Shown here: piece by piece, positions 8,764-16,818 of the stretch
How the letters are laid out: each line of letters opens with the position of its first letter
Numbering within the stretch: position 1 is the stretch's first letter
Source of the DNA: an uncultured Devosia sp.
Lineage (GTDB): Bacteria; Pseudomonadota; Alphaproteobacteria; Rhizobiales; Devosiaceae
Assembly (NCBI RefSeq): GCF_963517015.1
Contig: NZ_CAUQDV010000001.1
Location: 2,909,412-2,973,411 of the forward strand
Length of the DNA stretch: 64,000 nucleotides
Direction: 5' to 3'
Notes under the pieces: model-generated
Seen by the model: only the letters and a program-made list of their open reading frames with translations
Database searches by the model: none
What the model was told of the DNA's origin: nothing
Made by a program: the position numbers and the translations under genes

Positions 8764-10037
8764 GCGGCCATCCCCCTGCCCTCGCCCTGGTCGACGGCAA
8801 TTCCTTCTATTGCTCCTGCGAACGCGTCTTCGACGCCCGGCTGGAAGATCGCCCGGTCATCGTGCTCAGCAACAACGACGGCTGCGCGGTCGCCCGCACC
8901 AACGAGGCGAAAGCGTTGGGCATCAAGATGGGCCAGCCCATGTTCCATATCCGCGACCTGTGCCGGGACAACGATGTCGCCGTCTTCTCCAGCAACTATG
9001 CCTTGTACGGCGACATGAGCCGGCGGATGAACATGATCTACGACACGTTCTCGCCGGACGTTGAAATCTATTCCATCGACGAGAGCTTCATAGACCTCTC
9101 GCGGCTGCCGGTGAAGGACCGGACCGCTTGGGCGAGCGACCTGCGCTCCACCGTCCGGCAATGGACCGGCATCCCCACGTGTGTCGGCATCGGTCCGACC
9201 AAGACCCTCGCCAAACTGGCGAACAAGGCCGCCAAGAAAATCCCCGGAGGGGTGCTCGACCTGACGGACCCCATGGAACAGGCCCGCGTTATGGCCGACT
9301 TCCCGATCGGCGACGTATGGGGCATCGGACGCGCCAGCCAGCTCAAGCTCGCCCAGCTCGGCATCCGGTTCGCCGGCCAGCTCCGTGACATGGACGCCAA
9401 GACCGCGCGCGGATTGCTCACCGTCGTCGGGGAAAAGATCGTCCTCGAACTCAACGGCACGCCCTGCATCGCCTTGGAAACCGTCGCCCCGCAGCGCCAA
9501 GGGTGCGCGGTCACGCGGTCCTTCGGCCAGCGCGTCACCCGGAAGGTCGAAATGGAGCAGGCCGTCGCCGGCTATGCCAACCGGTTGGGCGAGAAGCTCA
9601 GGCGGCATGACCTCGCCACCGACCACGTGAACGTCTTCATGCATACCAGCAAGTTCAATGACGACGAACCGCAGCGCAATGTATCCATGACGGTGACCAT
9701 GCCCGAAACCACCAACGACTCCCTGGCTTTGATCAAGGCTGCCAAGCGCGCCGTGGACGCCCTCTGGAAATCGGGGTTCCGTTACAGCAAGGCCGGCATC
9801 GTCACCCAGGACCTGGTGCGCCCATCCGAGAGGCAGCCGGCCCTGTTCGATGCCATGGACCACGAGAAGGCCGCCAAGGTCATGGCCGCCGTCGATCTCG
9901 CCAACAAGCGGTGGGGCCGTGCCACCGTTGTGCCGGCAGCACTGGGGATCGCGAACAAAGCGGCGTTTTCGACTAAATTCGAGATGCGATCTCCGCGGTA
10001 TACTACCCGGTGGGACGAACTTCCGACCTGCCGTTGA
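8760..10037 (+). CDS. umuC: Y-family DNA polymerase V catalytic subunit UmuC
   Basis: A 425-residue translesion polymerase. It opens with ALVDGNSFYCSCERVFDARLEDRPVIVLSNNDGC, holding the first catalytic Asp, followed by SSNYALYGDMSRRM and the catalytic SIDESFIDL. A helix-hairpin-helix segment (IGDVWGIGRASQLKL), a little-finger domain with RKVEMEQAVAGYANRLGEKLRRHD and a DUF4113-like C-terminus (LFDAMDHEKAAKVMAAVDLANKRWG) complete it. All parts look intact, so the protein may be expressed, but its partner umuD is truncated upstream. Translesion polymerase genes are common cargo on mobile elements. Confidence 0.92.
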   Translation: MSGHPPALALVDGNSFYCSCERVFDARLEDRPVIVLSNNDGCAVARTNEAKALGIKMGQPMFHIRDLCRDNDVAVFSSNYALYGDMSRRMNMIYDTFSPDVEIYSIDESFIDLSRLPVKDRTAWASDLRSTVRQWTGIPTCVGIGPTKTLAKLANKAAKKIPGGVLDLTDPMEQARVMADFPIGDVWGIGRASQLKLAQLGIRFAGQLRDMDAKTARGLLTVVGEKIVLELNGTPCIALETVAPQRQGCAVTRSFGQRVTRKVEMEQAVAGYANRLGEKLRRHDLATDHVNVFMHTSKFNDDEPQRNVSMTVTMPETTNDSLALIKAAKRAVDALWKSGFRYSKAGIVTQDLVRPSERQPALFDAMDHEKAAKVMAAVDLANKRWGRATVVPAALGIANKAAFSTKFEMRSPRYTTRWDELPTCR

Positions 10038-10054
10038 TGTCCGATGCCGCTCGG

Positions 10055-10444
10055 TCAGGCGGTGGCAGGCAGGCAGAAGCATGCTCTCGTTATCGTCTCT
10101 CCGGTGTCAGTCCCGTCCTCGCCCAGATGGGTGAACAGAAAGGGACCGGTGGCTCCGCGTGGCCGACCGCCGACGATCATGATCCGCCTTCCCGCGCCTG
10201 CCAGTACTTTTGATAGCGCTGCAAGTTCGCCGGCAAACTGCCAAGACGCTCTCTCGGCAGTGACCGCAACGACCGTGACGACGCGTTGATCCGCCAATAC
10301 CTGCAAGTTCGCCAACCTGCCGAGGCGACGAAAACCATTCGAGGCGATCGCGTGTTCGACCAGCGGATCCGGTCCTGAAAGAACGAGACCATGTGCGCGC
10401 AAGCAAGCCCTGAGTCTGACGTAGAGTTCCTGTGACCGAGGCAT
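10055..10444 (-). CDS. Hypothetical protein, transposon cargo
   Basis: A predicted 129-residue protein that I do not recognise. It has an N-terminal amphipathic stretch (RSQELYVRLRACLRAHG), an alternating hydrophobic pattern (LQVLADQRVVTVVAVTAERASW) and a glycine-rich strand-turn RRIMIVGGRPRG, which suggests an alpha/beta fold. No membrane segment or signal peptide is visible. It converges on umuC with an 18-base gap. The ATG at 10444 is one option; an in-frame GTG at 10462 is another. The gene call itself is uncertain because no homologue is known to me. Confidence 0.4.
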   Translation of the reverse strand: MPRSQELYVRLRACLRAHGLVLSGPDPLVEHAIASNGFRRLGRLANLQVLADQRVVTVVAVTAERASWQFAGELAALSKVLAGAGRRIMIVGGRPRGATGPFLFTHLGEDGTDTGETITRACFCLPATA

Positions 10445-10739
10445 CGAACAATCCAATACCACTATAAATAAACTTGCATTGATATGATCTATCGATAAAT
10501 CAACGGGTCACTTTGCGCGATTCAATCTGTCATCGTTGGTTACCGAATTCGATCGGAAGTAGGCCAACGGGTCCAACGCGACATTCGTGTGCCGGAAAGC
10601 CGAGATGTGCCTTAACCGCTGAGGTGCATGGCGCGACCACATCCGATTTATCGCCGTGGCATATAAGTGCTAGCGGGTTCCGGGCTCTAATTGAGGCCGA
10701 CCATAGTGGCTAGAGTGCCTCCAACGCAGGAGTACCGCG

Positions 10740-11576
10740 ATGGACCGCAACACAGCCCTTAACGATGGTCGCACGATGCCCAAGGTGGGTTTCGGTGTCT
10801 GGCAGATCGGTGACAGGCAGGCCGAAACATTGGTCTCGCAAGCGATAGACGCAGGCTTCCGCCATCTGGATACCGCCCAGGCCTATGGCAACGAAGGCGG
10901 CGTCGGTCGTGCGGTCGTCGAGGCGGAGGTCGATCGCGGCGAACTCTTCGTCACCTCCAAACTCAGGGGCCGCGACATGGGCTACGACAACGCCCTTCGC
11001 TCTTTCGATGCCAGCCTGAAGCGCCTCGGTCTGGACTATCTGGACCTGTTCTTGATCCACTGGCCCATGCCGGCTACCAGCCAGTACGTAGAGACTTGGG
11101 AAGCGCTCGTTGATCTACGGAAGTCCGGCAGGGTCCGTTCGATCGGTGTGTCGAATTTCACCGCTGCCCATGTCGACCACATTGTCGGCAAAACCGGCGT
11201 CGTGCCGGCGATCAACCAGCTCGAGCTGCATCCGTTCTTTCAGGAGCGTGCCATCCGTGAACACCACCTCCGGCACGCCATAACGATCCAGAGCTATAGC
11301 CCGCTCGGCAGCAACGGCGGACGTGTATTGCGAAACCCGGTCGTGATGGCGATCGCGGAACGCCACGGTCGGACCCCGGCTCAGGTGGTCATCCGCTGGC
11401 ACCTGCAGCAGGGCCTGGTGCCGTTGCCCAAGACGGCGACGCCCTCTCGCATCCCAGAGAACCTCGCAGTCTGGGACTTCGTATTGAAAGACGAAGAAAT
11501 GGTGGAGCTCCGGGCGCTGGACCAGCGTCACGGCAATACGCAACCCCTGCCAGACGAGTGGAACTCGCCCTTCTAG
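10740..11576 (+). CDS. Aldo/keto reductase (2,5-diketo-D-gluconate reductase-like)
   Basis: A 278-residue NADPH-dependent reductase with the AKR tetrad. It shows Asp and Tyr in HLDTAQAYGNE, Lys in LFVTSKL and His in LDLFLIHWP, plus the C-terminal cofactor motif VPLPKTATPSRIPENL. Such enzymes reduce aldehydes and ketones, including sugar-derived and toxic carbonyls. AGGAG precedes the ATG. Its TAG stop overlaps the stop of the convergent LysR gene within CTAG. A second AKR gene lies on the other side of that regulator. Confidence 0.9.
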   Translation: MDRNTALNDGRTMPKVGFGVWQIGDRQAETLVSQAIDAGFRHLDTAQAYGNEGGVGRAVVEAEVDRGELFVTSKLRGRDMGYDNALRSFDASLKRLGLDYLDLFLIHWPMPATSQYVETWEALVDLRKSGRVRSIGVSNFTAAHVDHIVGKTGVVPAINQLELHPFFQERAIREHHLRHAITIQSYSPLGSNGGRVLRNPVVMAIAERHGRTPAQVVIRWHLQQGLVPLPKTATPSRIPENLAVWDFVLKDEEMVELRALDQRHGNTQPLPDEWNSPF

Positions 11577-12466
11577 GCGCTTTCGCGCAATGCGTTGAGC
11601 ACGATGTTAAATGCCGCCGAATTCTGTCGGCGGCTGGGATAATACAGGTAGTAGCCCGAAAACATCGGACACCATTCGTCGAGCACCTGAACCAGCCTGC
11701 CGTCTGCCAAGTGCTGCCGGACCATATCCTCGGCGACGAAACCAATGCCTCGTCCGGCCACCAAAGAATCAAGCATGGCGTAGGACGTGTTGAAGGTCAG
11801 TTGACCGTCGACCCGGACGCGCAGCTCCCTGCCATCTCTTTCGAACTCCCAGGCATAACGACCGGAATCGCTGCGCTGCCTGTGGTTCATGCAGTTGTGC
11901 TGCACCAGATCCTGAGGGGTTTCCGGCTTGCCATGCGCGGCGAAATAGTCGGGCGAAGCTACCACGATCATCCGCCAGTCGGGGCCGATGCGGACGGCGA
12001 TCATGTCCTTGTCTACGCTTTCGCCCAATCGGACCCCAGCGTCGAAACGATCCTCGACGATGTTGCGGAAGCCGTTGTCGAGATTCAATTCGACCTGCAC
12101 ATCGGGATACTGTTCCAGCACCGGTCCGAGCTTCGGGGCTATAGCGCTATAATACGCGTGGTCGGACGTGCTGATCCGGACCAGACCCGAGGGGCGGTCC
12201 CCAGAAGCGACCAGCATGTTCAACCTGTCCTCGATGTCCCCGATGCTGGGCGCCAAGGATTCCAGCAACCGCTCACCGGCCTCGGTCGGGGAGACGCTGC
12301 GGGTCGTGCGGGTGAGCAGACGCAACCCCAACCTTTCCTCGAGGTTCTTGATCGTGAGGCTCAAGGTCGATTGCGACGTGCCAAGTCGAACGGCGGCCTT
12401 GGTGAAACTGCGTTCCTCCGCCACGGCCATGAACCAAACTAGGTCGTTGAGATCTTTTCTGTCCAT
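11573..12466 (-). CDS. LysR family transcriptional regulator
   Basis: A 297-residue LTTR with an N-terminal winged helix (DLVWFMAVAEERSFTKAAVRLGTSQSTLSLTIKNLEERLGLRLLTRTTRSV) and a type-2 periplasmic-binding-like effector domain (GLVRISTSDHAYYSAIAP through the C-terminus). It belongs to the group often found divergent from aldo/keto reductases and MFS pumps. It is divergent from the second AKR gene, with a CCGAT-N4-ATCGG site between the two. It probably controls the AKR, cyclophilin-like and MFS genes in response to a carbonyl or aromatic inducer; the inducer is unknown. Confidence 0.92.
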   Translation of the reverse strand: MDRKDLNDLVWFMAVAEERSFTKAAVRLGTSQSTLSLTIKNLEERLGLRLLTRTTRSVSPTEAGERLLESLAPSIGDIEDRLNMLVASGDRPSGLVRISTSDHAYYSAIAPKLGPVLEQYPDVQVELNLDNGFRNIVEDRFDAGVRLGESVDKDMIAVRIGPDWRMIVVASPDYFAAHGKPETPQDLVQHNCMNHRQRSDSGRYAWEFERDGRELRVRVDGQLTFNTSYAMLDSLVAGRGIGFVAEDMVRQHLADGRLVQVLDEWCPMFSGYYLYYPSRRQNSAAFNIVLNALRESA

Positions 12467-12480
12467 GCCGAATGGTGAAG

Positions 12481-12494
12481 CCGATTAATATCGG
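12481..12494. promoter_or_regulatory. Candidate LysR operator
   Basis: CCGAT-TAAT-ATCGG is an inverted repeat 15 bp upstream of the LysR start and about 90 bp upstream of the divergent AKR gene. The spacing fits an LTTR recognition site. The assignment rests on position and symmetry only. Confidence 0.4.
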
Positions 12495-12583
12495 AGGTCA
12501 ATAGGTTCATGCGAACTGCGCCGACTAATCAGTGAGATCATCCGGGCGTATATTCCCTTCAACAATGACGGAAAGGCTATGAA

Positions 12584-13444
12584 ATGATCCTCCAAGACAC
12601 CTATGAACTTTCCAACGGCATCAGTATTCCCAAGCTCGGGCTGGGCACATGGCGCATCGACGACGACAAAGTCGCGCAGGCTGTCCGCGATGCCGTCGAG
12701 ATCGGTTACCGCCACATCGACACCGCCCAAGGCTATGGCAACGAGCGCGGCGTAGGCGAAGGCGTCAAGAGCAGCGGCGTTTCCCGCGACCAGCTTTTCG
12801 TGACCACGAAGATCCAGGCCGACTTCAAGAACCACGCAGAGGCGGCCAGCAGCATCGACGGCTCCCTCGAGGCCGCCGGTCTCGACTATTACGACCTCAT
12901 CATCATTCATGCGCCGCAGCCTTGGAAGCAGTTCCGCAACGGCGAACACTTCTTCGAAGGAAACCTGGAGGCCTGGCGCGCTTTGGAAGAGGCCCAGCAG
13001 GCCGGCAAGGTCCGCTCGATCGGCGTCTCGAACTTCGAGGAGATCGACATGCGAAACATCCTCGATAATGGCAAGGTCAAGCCGGTGATCAATCAGGTCC
13101 TGAGCCACGTCGGCAACACGCCCTTCGAGCTCATCGACTTTTGCAAGCGCAACGACATCCTCGTCGAAGCCTACTCGCCGGTCGCCCACGGCAGCCTCGT
13201 CGACAATCAGGACATCGCCGGCATCGCCGAGCGCTATGGGGTCAGCGTCCCCCAGCTCTGCATCCGCTATTGCCTGGAGCTGGGCCTCTTGCCGCTGCCG
13301 AAGACCGCCAATCCCGATCACATGCGGAGCAATGCCGACGTCGACTTCGAGATCTCGGCCGAGGACATGACCACGCTCAAGGCCTACGGCAGCGTCGACT
13401 ACGGCGACGCCAGCGCCTTCCCCGTCTTCGGCGGCAAGCTCTAA
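12584..13444 (+). CDS. Aldo/keto reductase
   Basis: A 286-residue second AKR. It has HIDTAQGYGNERG (Asp, Tyr), LFVTTKI (Lys) and DLIIIHAPQP (His), with LLPLPKTANPDHMRSN near the C-terminus. It is moderately similar to the first AKR at 10740 but not a recent copy, since the intervening loops differ. It is the first gene of a short plus-strand run with the cyclophilin-like and MFS genes, divergent from the LysR regulator, and probably belongs to the same carbonyl-detoxification module. Confidence 0.9.
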   Translation: MILQDTYELSNGISIPKLGLGTWRIDDDKVAQAVRDAVEIGYRHIDTAQGYGNERGVGEGVKSSGVSRDQLFVTTKIQADFKNHAEAASSIDGSLEAAGLDYYDLIIIHAPQPWKQFRNGEHFFEGNLEAWRALEEAQQAGKVRSIGVSNFEEIDMRNILDNGKVKPVINQVLSHVGNTPFELIDFCKRNDILVEAYSPVAHGSLVDNQDIAGIAERYGVSVPQLCIRYCLELGLLPLPKTANPDHMRSNADVDFEISAEDMTTLKAYGSVDYGDASAFPVFGGKL

Positions 13445-13496
13445 CCCGGTGGCGCGCATGCGCGCCTCCTCCCCCTCTACTCCCAAGGCCATCGCA

Positions 13497-13964
13497 ATGA
13501 TCAAGATTCCGGCGCTCGTCACCGCGCTTATGATGTCCTTCGCCATCGCAACCGGTTCGGTCGCCGCGCAGGACGGTAACCTCCACCTCCGGAACCTGAC
13601 CGACAAACAGGTCGTGTTTCGTATCGGCGACGAGGCCTTCACCGTCACGCTCTACGACAGTCCCACGGCAGATGACCTCCTCGCCCAACTGCCGATGACG
13701 GTCGAGGCCGGCGACTATCCCGGCTACGACGAGAAGGTTATCCGCCTCGCCGCGCCGCTAACGATGGTCGGGGCACCGGCGGGCGACGATCCTCTGATTC
13801 CCGAGGTCGGGTATTATCAACCCGGCCAATGGATCGCCCTCTACTATGGACCGATCGGCTACTGGGCTGGCAAGGTACCGCTGGGGCGCATAGACGCCAC
13901 GGTGGAGCAACTTGCCGCGATCGATGACGGCGCCAGCGTCACCATCGAAGCTTTGGCGAACTGA
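13497..13964 (+). CDS. Secreted cyclophilin-like fold protein
   Basis: A 155-residue protein with a signal peptide (MIKIPALVTALMMSFAIATGSVAAQ). The mature part contains FRIGDEAFTVTLYDSPTADDLLAQLPMTVEAGDY, then PEVGYYQPGQWIALYYGP and LGRID, the pattern of the bacterial cyclophilin-like domain family (PF18050 type). These proteins often accompany AKR and LysR genes. Whether they act as isomerases is not established to my knowledge. I chose the ATG at 13497, which gives a clean signal peptide; the frame is open further upstream. Confidence 0.75.
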   Translation: MIKIPALVTALMMSFAIATGSVAAQDGNLHLRNLTDKQVVFRIGDEAFTVTLYDSPTADDLLAQLPMTVEAGDYPGYDEKVIRLAAPLTMVGAPAGDDPLIPEVGYYQPGQWIALYYGPIGYWAGKVPLGRIDATVEQLAAIDDGASVTIEALAN

Positions 13965-13981
13965 GCTCGAGGAGGACCAGG

Positions 13982-15175
13982 ATGTCGGCGACGGAGACAG
14001 CGCGTCCAACAGAAGGCTCAACCCCTTGGGGCATCGTGGTCTGCATGTCGCTGACCATGTTCGTGCTCATCGCATCGGAATTCATGCCGGTGGCCCTGCT
14101 CACGCCGATCGCCGGGGAGCTCGGCATCACCGAGGGCCAGGCTGGACAAGCCATCGCGTTCTCGGGGTTCTTCGCCGTCATCACCGCCTTGTTCGGGCCG
14201 TCGTTGCTGCGTCGCCTCGACCGACGCAGCGTGATGCTGGGCTACACTGTCGTGCTGGTGCTTTCAGGAATTACCGTCGCCCTCGCACCGAACTATCTTG
14301 TCTTTATGGCCGGTCGCGCTCTTATCGGCATAGCGATCGGCGGTTACATCTCCTTGACCACGGCCATCCTCGCCCGGATCGTCCTGGGTCGTGACTTGCC
14401 GAAGGCTCTCTCTATGCTGCAGGGGGGCAGCGCCTTGGCGTCAGTTCTCGCCCAACCCCTCGGCAGCCTGCTGGGCGGGGTGGTCAGCTGGAGAGGGGCG
14501 TTCTTCGTGGTCGTGCCCCTGGGCATCATCGCCTTCGTCTGGCAGGCAATCGCCTTGCCCCGCGTTCCTCCTACCGCCGCCGTCGCGATCAGGAACATAT
14601 TCGGGTTGCTTCGAGACAAGGTTTTCGCGACCGGCATGGTTGCCATGATCGCCTTTTTCACCGGCCAGTTTGCCTTGTCGACCTATCTACGCCCATTTCT
14701 GGAGTTCGTGACACGCCTCGATATCGGAAGTCTGTCGGCCTATCTGCTCGCGATCGGTCTGGCGGGCCTGTTCGGCACGACGGTCATCAGTGTCTTCCTT
14801 CGAAAGCACCTTACAGCGGTGCTTATCGGGTTCCCTGCCATTCTGGTGATCGTCGCCCTGGCCCTGGTCGGTCTTGGATCACATGCCGTGGCGACCGCGA
14901 TCTTGCTCATTGTATGGGGGCTTTTTACGACCCCTGTACCCGTTGCCTGGAACACATGGATGACGCGGGTCATCCCGGATCGCCTGGAAGCCGGCGGTAG
15001 CCTGTTCGTGGCACTTATCCAGTTCGCCATCACGTTCGGCGCGTTCATGGGCGGCATTCTCTACGACCATGCCGGATGGTGGAGCGCCTTCGTCTTTGGC
15101 GCCGCCGCTTTCGCGATGTCTGCGATGGTCGGGGTCCTTGTCACTCGCGACACGTATTCGGGGCAGACTGCCTGA
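13982..15175 (+). CDS. MFS family efflux transporter
   Basis: A 397-residue inner-membrane protein with about twelve hydrophobic helices. It opens with IVVCMSLTMFVLIASEFMPVALLTPIAGELGITEGQAGQAIA, typical of DHA1-type drug/H+ antiporters and sugar-efflux (AraJ/SotB-like) carriers. RRLDRRSVMLGY is the loop 2-3 motif and GRALIGIAIGGYISL the fourth helix. AGGAGGACCAGG lies upstream of the ATG. The context with two aldo/keto reductases suggests export of a toxic carbonyl or its product; the substrate is unknown. Confidence 0.88.
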   Translation: MSATETARPTEGSTPWGIVVCMSLTMFVLIASEFMPVALLTPIAGELGITEGQAGQAIAFSGFFAVITALFGPSLLRRLDRRSVMLGYTVVLVLSGITVALAPNYLVFMAGRALIGIAIGGYISLTTAILARIVLGRDLPKALSMLQGGSALASVLAQPLGSLLGGVVSWRGAFFVVVPLGIIAFVWQAIALPRVPPTAAVAIRNIFGLLRDKVFATGMVAMIAFFTGQFALSTYLRPFLEFVTRLDIGSLSAYLLAIGLAGLFGTTVISVFLRKHLTAVLIGFPAILVIVALALVGLGSHAVATAILLIVWGLFTTPVPVAWNTWMTRVIPDRLEAGGSLFVALIQFAITFGAFMGGILYDHAGWWSAFVFGAAAFAMSAMVGVLVTRDTYSGQTA

Positions 15176-15252
15176 ACGGGCTGCGTTTCCCGAGACCGCA
15201 GGTTCGGATTGATGGAGCGGCCCGGGTAATTCGAATAGCTCCCGGCGGTTGA

Positions 15253-15747
15253 TCACCTGCTCTGGTAGCGATAATTCATCGGTAAGGCCGGTCGTTGCTT
15301 TCTCACCGCCTGCCCGGAACGCCGAACCATTGCCACGGCCAAGTGGGCGATCTCGTGGGCAGTGCCGTCCAGCGCCTGGATCGTCGGGACCGTGAATGCC
15401 CCGGTATAGTGGTAGCGCGCCTTGATGTAATTCCGGTCCGTATCAATGAGGCCCAAGACCCGCAAGTCGTCGGCCTCGTTGAGGCCGAAATCGACCAAGT
15501 TGCACGCCATGGCCAACTTCGTGAAACCGTGGCCGATTTCGCGGAGCTGAGTCTCGGTCTGGCCCGCCGATATCAACGCAGCTTTCATGTAGAGCTCGAT
15601 CGCGTGATAATAGAGATAGCGGATGGGATCGCCCGACCATCCGCCGAGAACCTTCAGGTCGCGGGCGAGTAGCTGCGCACCGGCCCTGTAGGCCTCCGCC
15701 TTGTTGAGGTAGCCGATCGGGGTGGTCGCCGTGAACTGCTCTGCCAT
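15253..15747 (-). CDS. HEPN-like domain protein
   Basis: A 164-residue protein with the helical pattern of a HEPN domain: YLNKAEAYRAGAQLLARD, then PIRYLYYHAIELYMKAALISAG, ETQLREIGHGFTKLAMAC and a RNYIKARYHYTG segment. The last resembles the end of HEPN helices in toxin-type and sensor-type members. HEPN proteins are often RNases in toxin-antitoxin, abortive-infection or CRISPR systems; no activity can be claimed here. I chose the ATG at 15747. It converges with the MFS gene and diverges from the next HEPN-like gene. No cognate MNT nucleotidyltransferase is visible. Confidence 0.55.
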   Translation of the reverse strand: MAEQFTATTPIGYLNKAEAYRAGAQLLARDLKVLGGWSGDPIRYLYYHAIELYMKAALISAGQTETQLREIGHGFTKLAMACNLVDFGLNEADDLRVLGLIDTDRNYIKARYHYTGAFTVPTIQALDGTAHEIAHLAVAMVRRSGQAVRKQRPALPMNYRYQSR

Positions 15748-15802
15748 CGTGCCCCCGCCAATCCCATCCGTTGCCCGATGATAACCCGGAAGTGCCAGCA
15801 GA

Positions 15803-16672
15803 GTGACCCCTGACGACAAAGCCGAAACCACCTACCATCCCTCGCTCGTCGAACGCCAATACCTCGCAGATCTCGCGAGCGAGATGTCCCGACTCTACGG
15901 GTTTGCCCGACAGATGAACGAGCTGGACTTCGCCGCTTCGCTCGGCGGCGAGTTCCGCGGAATGCAGGCCGCCGGCTGGTCGACCAGGATAACCGCCGCC
16001 GAGGTCCGGCATGAACTCGACGCCTATTTCCAGAAGGGCTCGCCGCTTACGACACCGGAATACCGCGTGCTGCTCCTGCTCTACTCGCAGCTGTCCGAGG
16101 CCGGCGGTGTCTACGAATCTATCAAGAACGTCATGGGCGTCATCACCACCGCCCCATACAACCTGTGGCCGTTCCAGGCCCTGGTGAGAGTGCGCAAGGA
16201 GCCCCGCGCCGTCATCGGTCCCAATGCCAATGCCACCTTCCGCAATCTCGCCGAAACCGCCCGTTCGATCGGGATGACACGCCTCGGAGAATTGCTGGCC
16301 GCGGCGTTCCGCGACGACATTCGCAACGGTATCGCCCATGCCGACTATATAATCTGGCATGACGGCCTGCGCCTGCGTAAGCGCAATGGCGGCCAGGTCT
16401 ATGCCGTCCCGCACGAGGCAGTCATCGAGGCGGTCCTCCGGGGGATCGGCTATTTCGATATCCTCCAGGAACACAACGCAGCGGCCATGAACTTCTACGA
16501 TCCACCCAGGGAAATCGTCGGCAAGTTCAGCGGGAACTTCCCCATGCCTTGGACCGTGCACTCCAACCCGGTTTCTCGGGCCTTCTCCATAGCCGTTGCA
16601 TCGTCGGCTTCTTGCTCAGCGCCGAACCGCCGTCCGTCTACAGCATCGCCACGACGCTCAAGCACGTCATGA
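15803..16672 (+). CDS. HEPN-like hypothetical protein, 3' end rearranged
   Basis: The 289-codon frame starts at GTG 15803. The segment FRDDIRNGIAHADYIIWHDGLRLRKRNGG carries an R-x4-H pattern (RNGIAH), as in HEPN RNase active sites, followed by a domain that looks complete to about codon 250. After roughly position 16565 the sequence belongs, in another frame, to a transposase remnant. The last 30 or so residues (rich in Ser, Ala and Arg) are therefore an out-of-frame tail and the native C-terminus is lost. Function is unknown; a defence or stress role is a guess from the HEPN motif and the mobile context. Confidence 0.55.
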   Translation: MTPDDKAETTYHPSLVERQYLADLASEMSRLYGFARQMNELDFAASLGGEFRGMQAAGWSTRITAAEVRHELDAYFQKGSPLTTPEYRVLLLLYSQLSEAGGVYESIKNVMGVITTAPYNLWPFQALVRVRKEPRAVIGPNANATFRNLAETARSIGMTRLGELLAAAFRDDIRNGIAHADYIIWHDGLRLRKRNGGQVYAVPHEAVIEAVLRGIGYFDILQEHNAAAMNFYDPPREIVGKFSGNFPMPWTVHSNPVSRAFSIAVASSASCSAPNRRPSTASPRRSSTS

Positions 16673-16818
16673 TGCCCAAGACCTACGTCAAGACCGCCTA
16701 TCCCGATATCGAGCAAGACTACCCGATGTTCGTCGCCCCGAACCGGTTGCTGATCGACAATGCGATGGAACATGTCGGGGTCAGCCTGCGCGATGCCGCC
16801 GAGGACACCCCCGCATGA
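16576..16818 (+). pseudogene. tniA: Internal remnant of a TniA/TnsB-type DDE transposase
   Basis: About 75 codons read HSRCIVGFLLSAEPPSVYSIATTL, then PMFVAPNRLLIDNAMEHVGVSLRDAAED, which matches the middle of the rve catalytic core of TniA/TnsB. The second catalytic Asp is kept (IDNAMEH). The first Asp falls at the left junction and the catalytic Glu is absent, because the frame ends four codons later with TPA and a stop. That stop overlaps the tniB ATG (ATGA), as a normal tniA-tniB junction would. The gene therefore lost its 5' part and a large internal part. It cannot encode an active transposase. Confidence 0.7.

Noticed and set aside
8619..10082. Long minus-strand reading frame over umuC
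   Set aside because: It is a GC-driven shadow of umuC; its protein is low in recognisable structure and the umuC frame carries all catalytic motifs.
10513..10713. 66-codon plus-strand frame before the first aldo/keto reductase
   Set aside because: It has no ribosome site or recognisable pattern; the interval 10445-10739 is better read as promoter and spacer DNA.
12485..13648. Minus-strand frame of nearly 390 codons over the second aldo/keto reductase
   Set aside because: It is a shadow of the reductase and signal-peptide genes, with no domain pattern.
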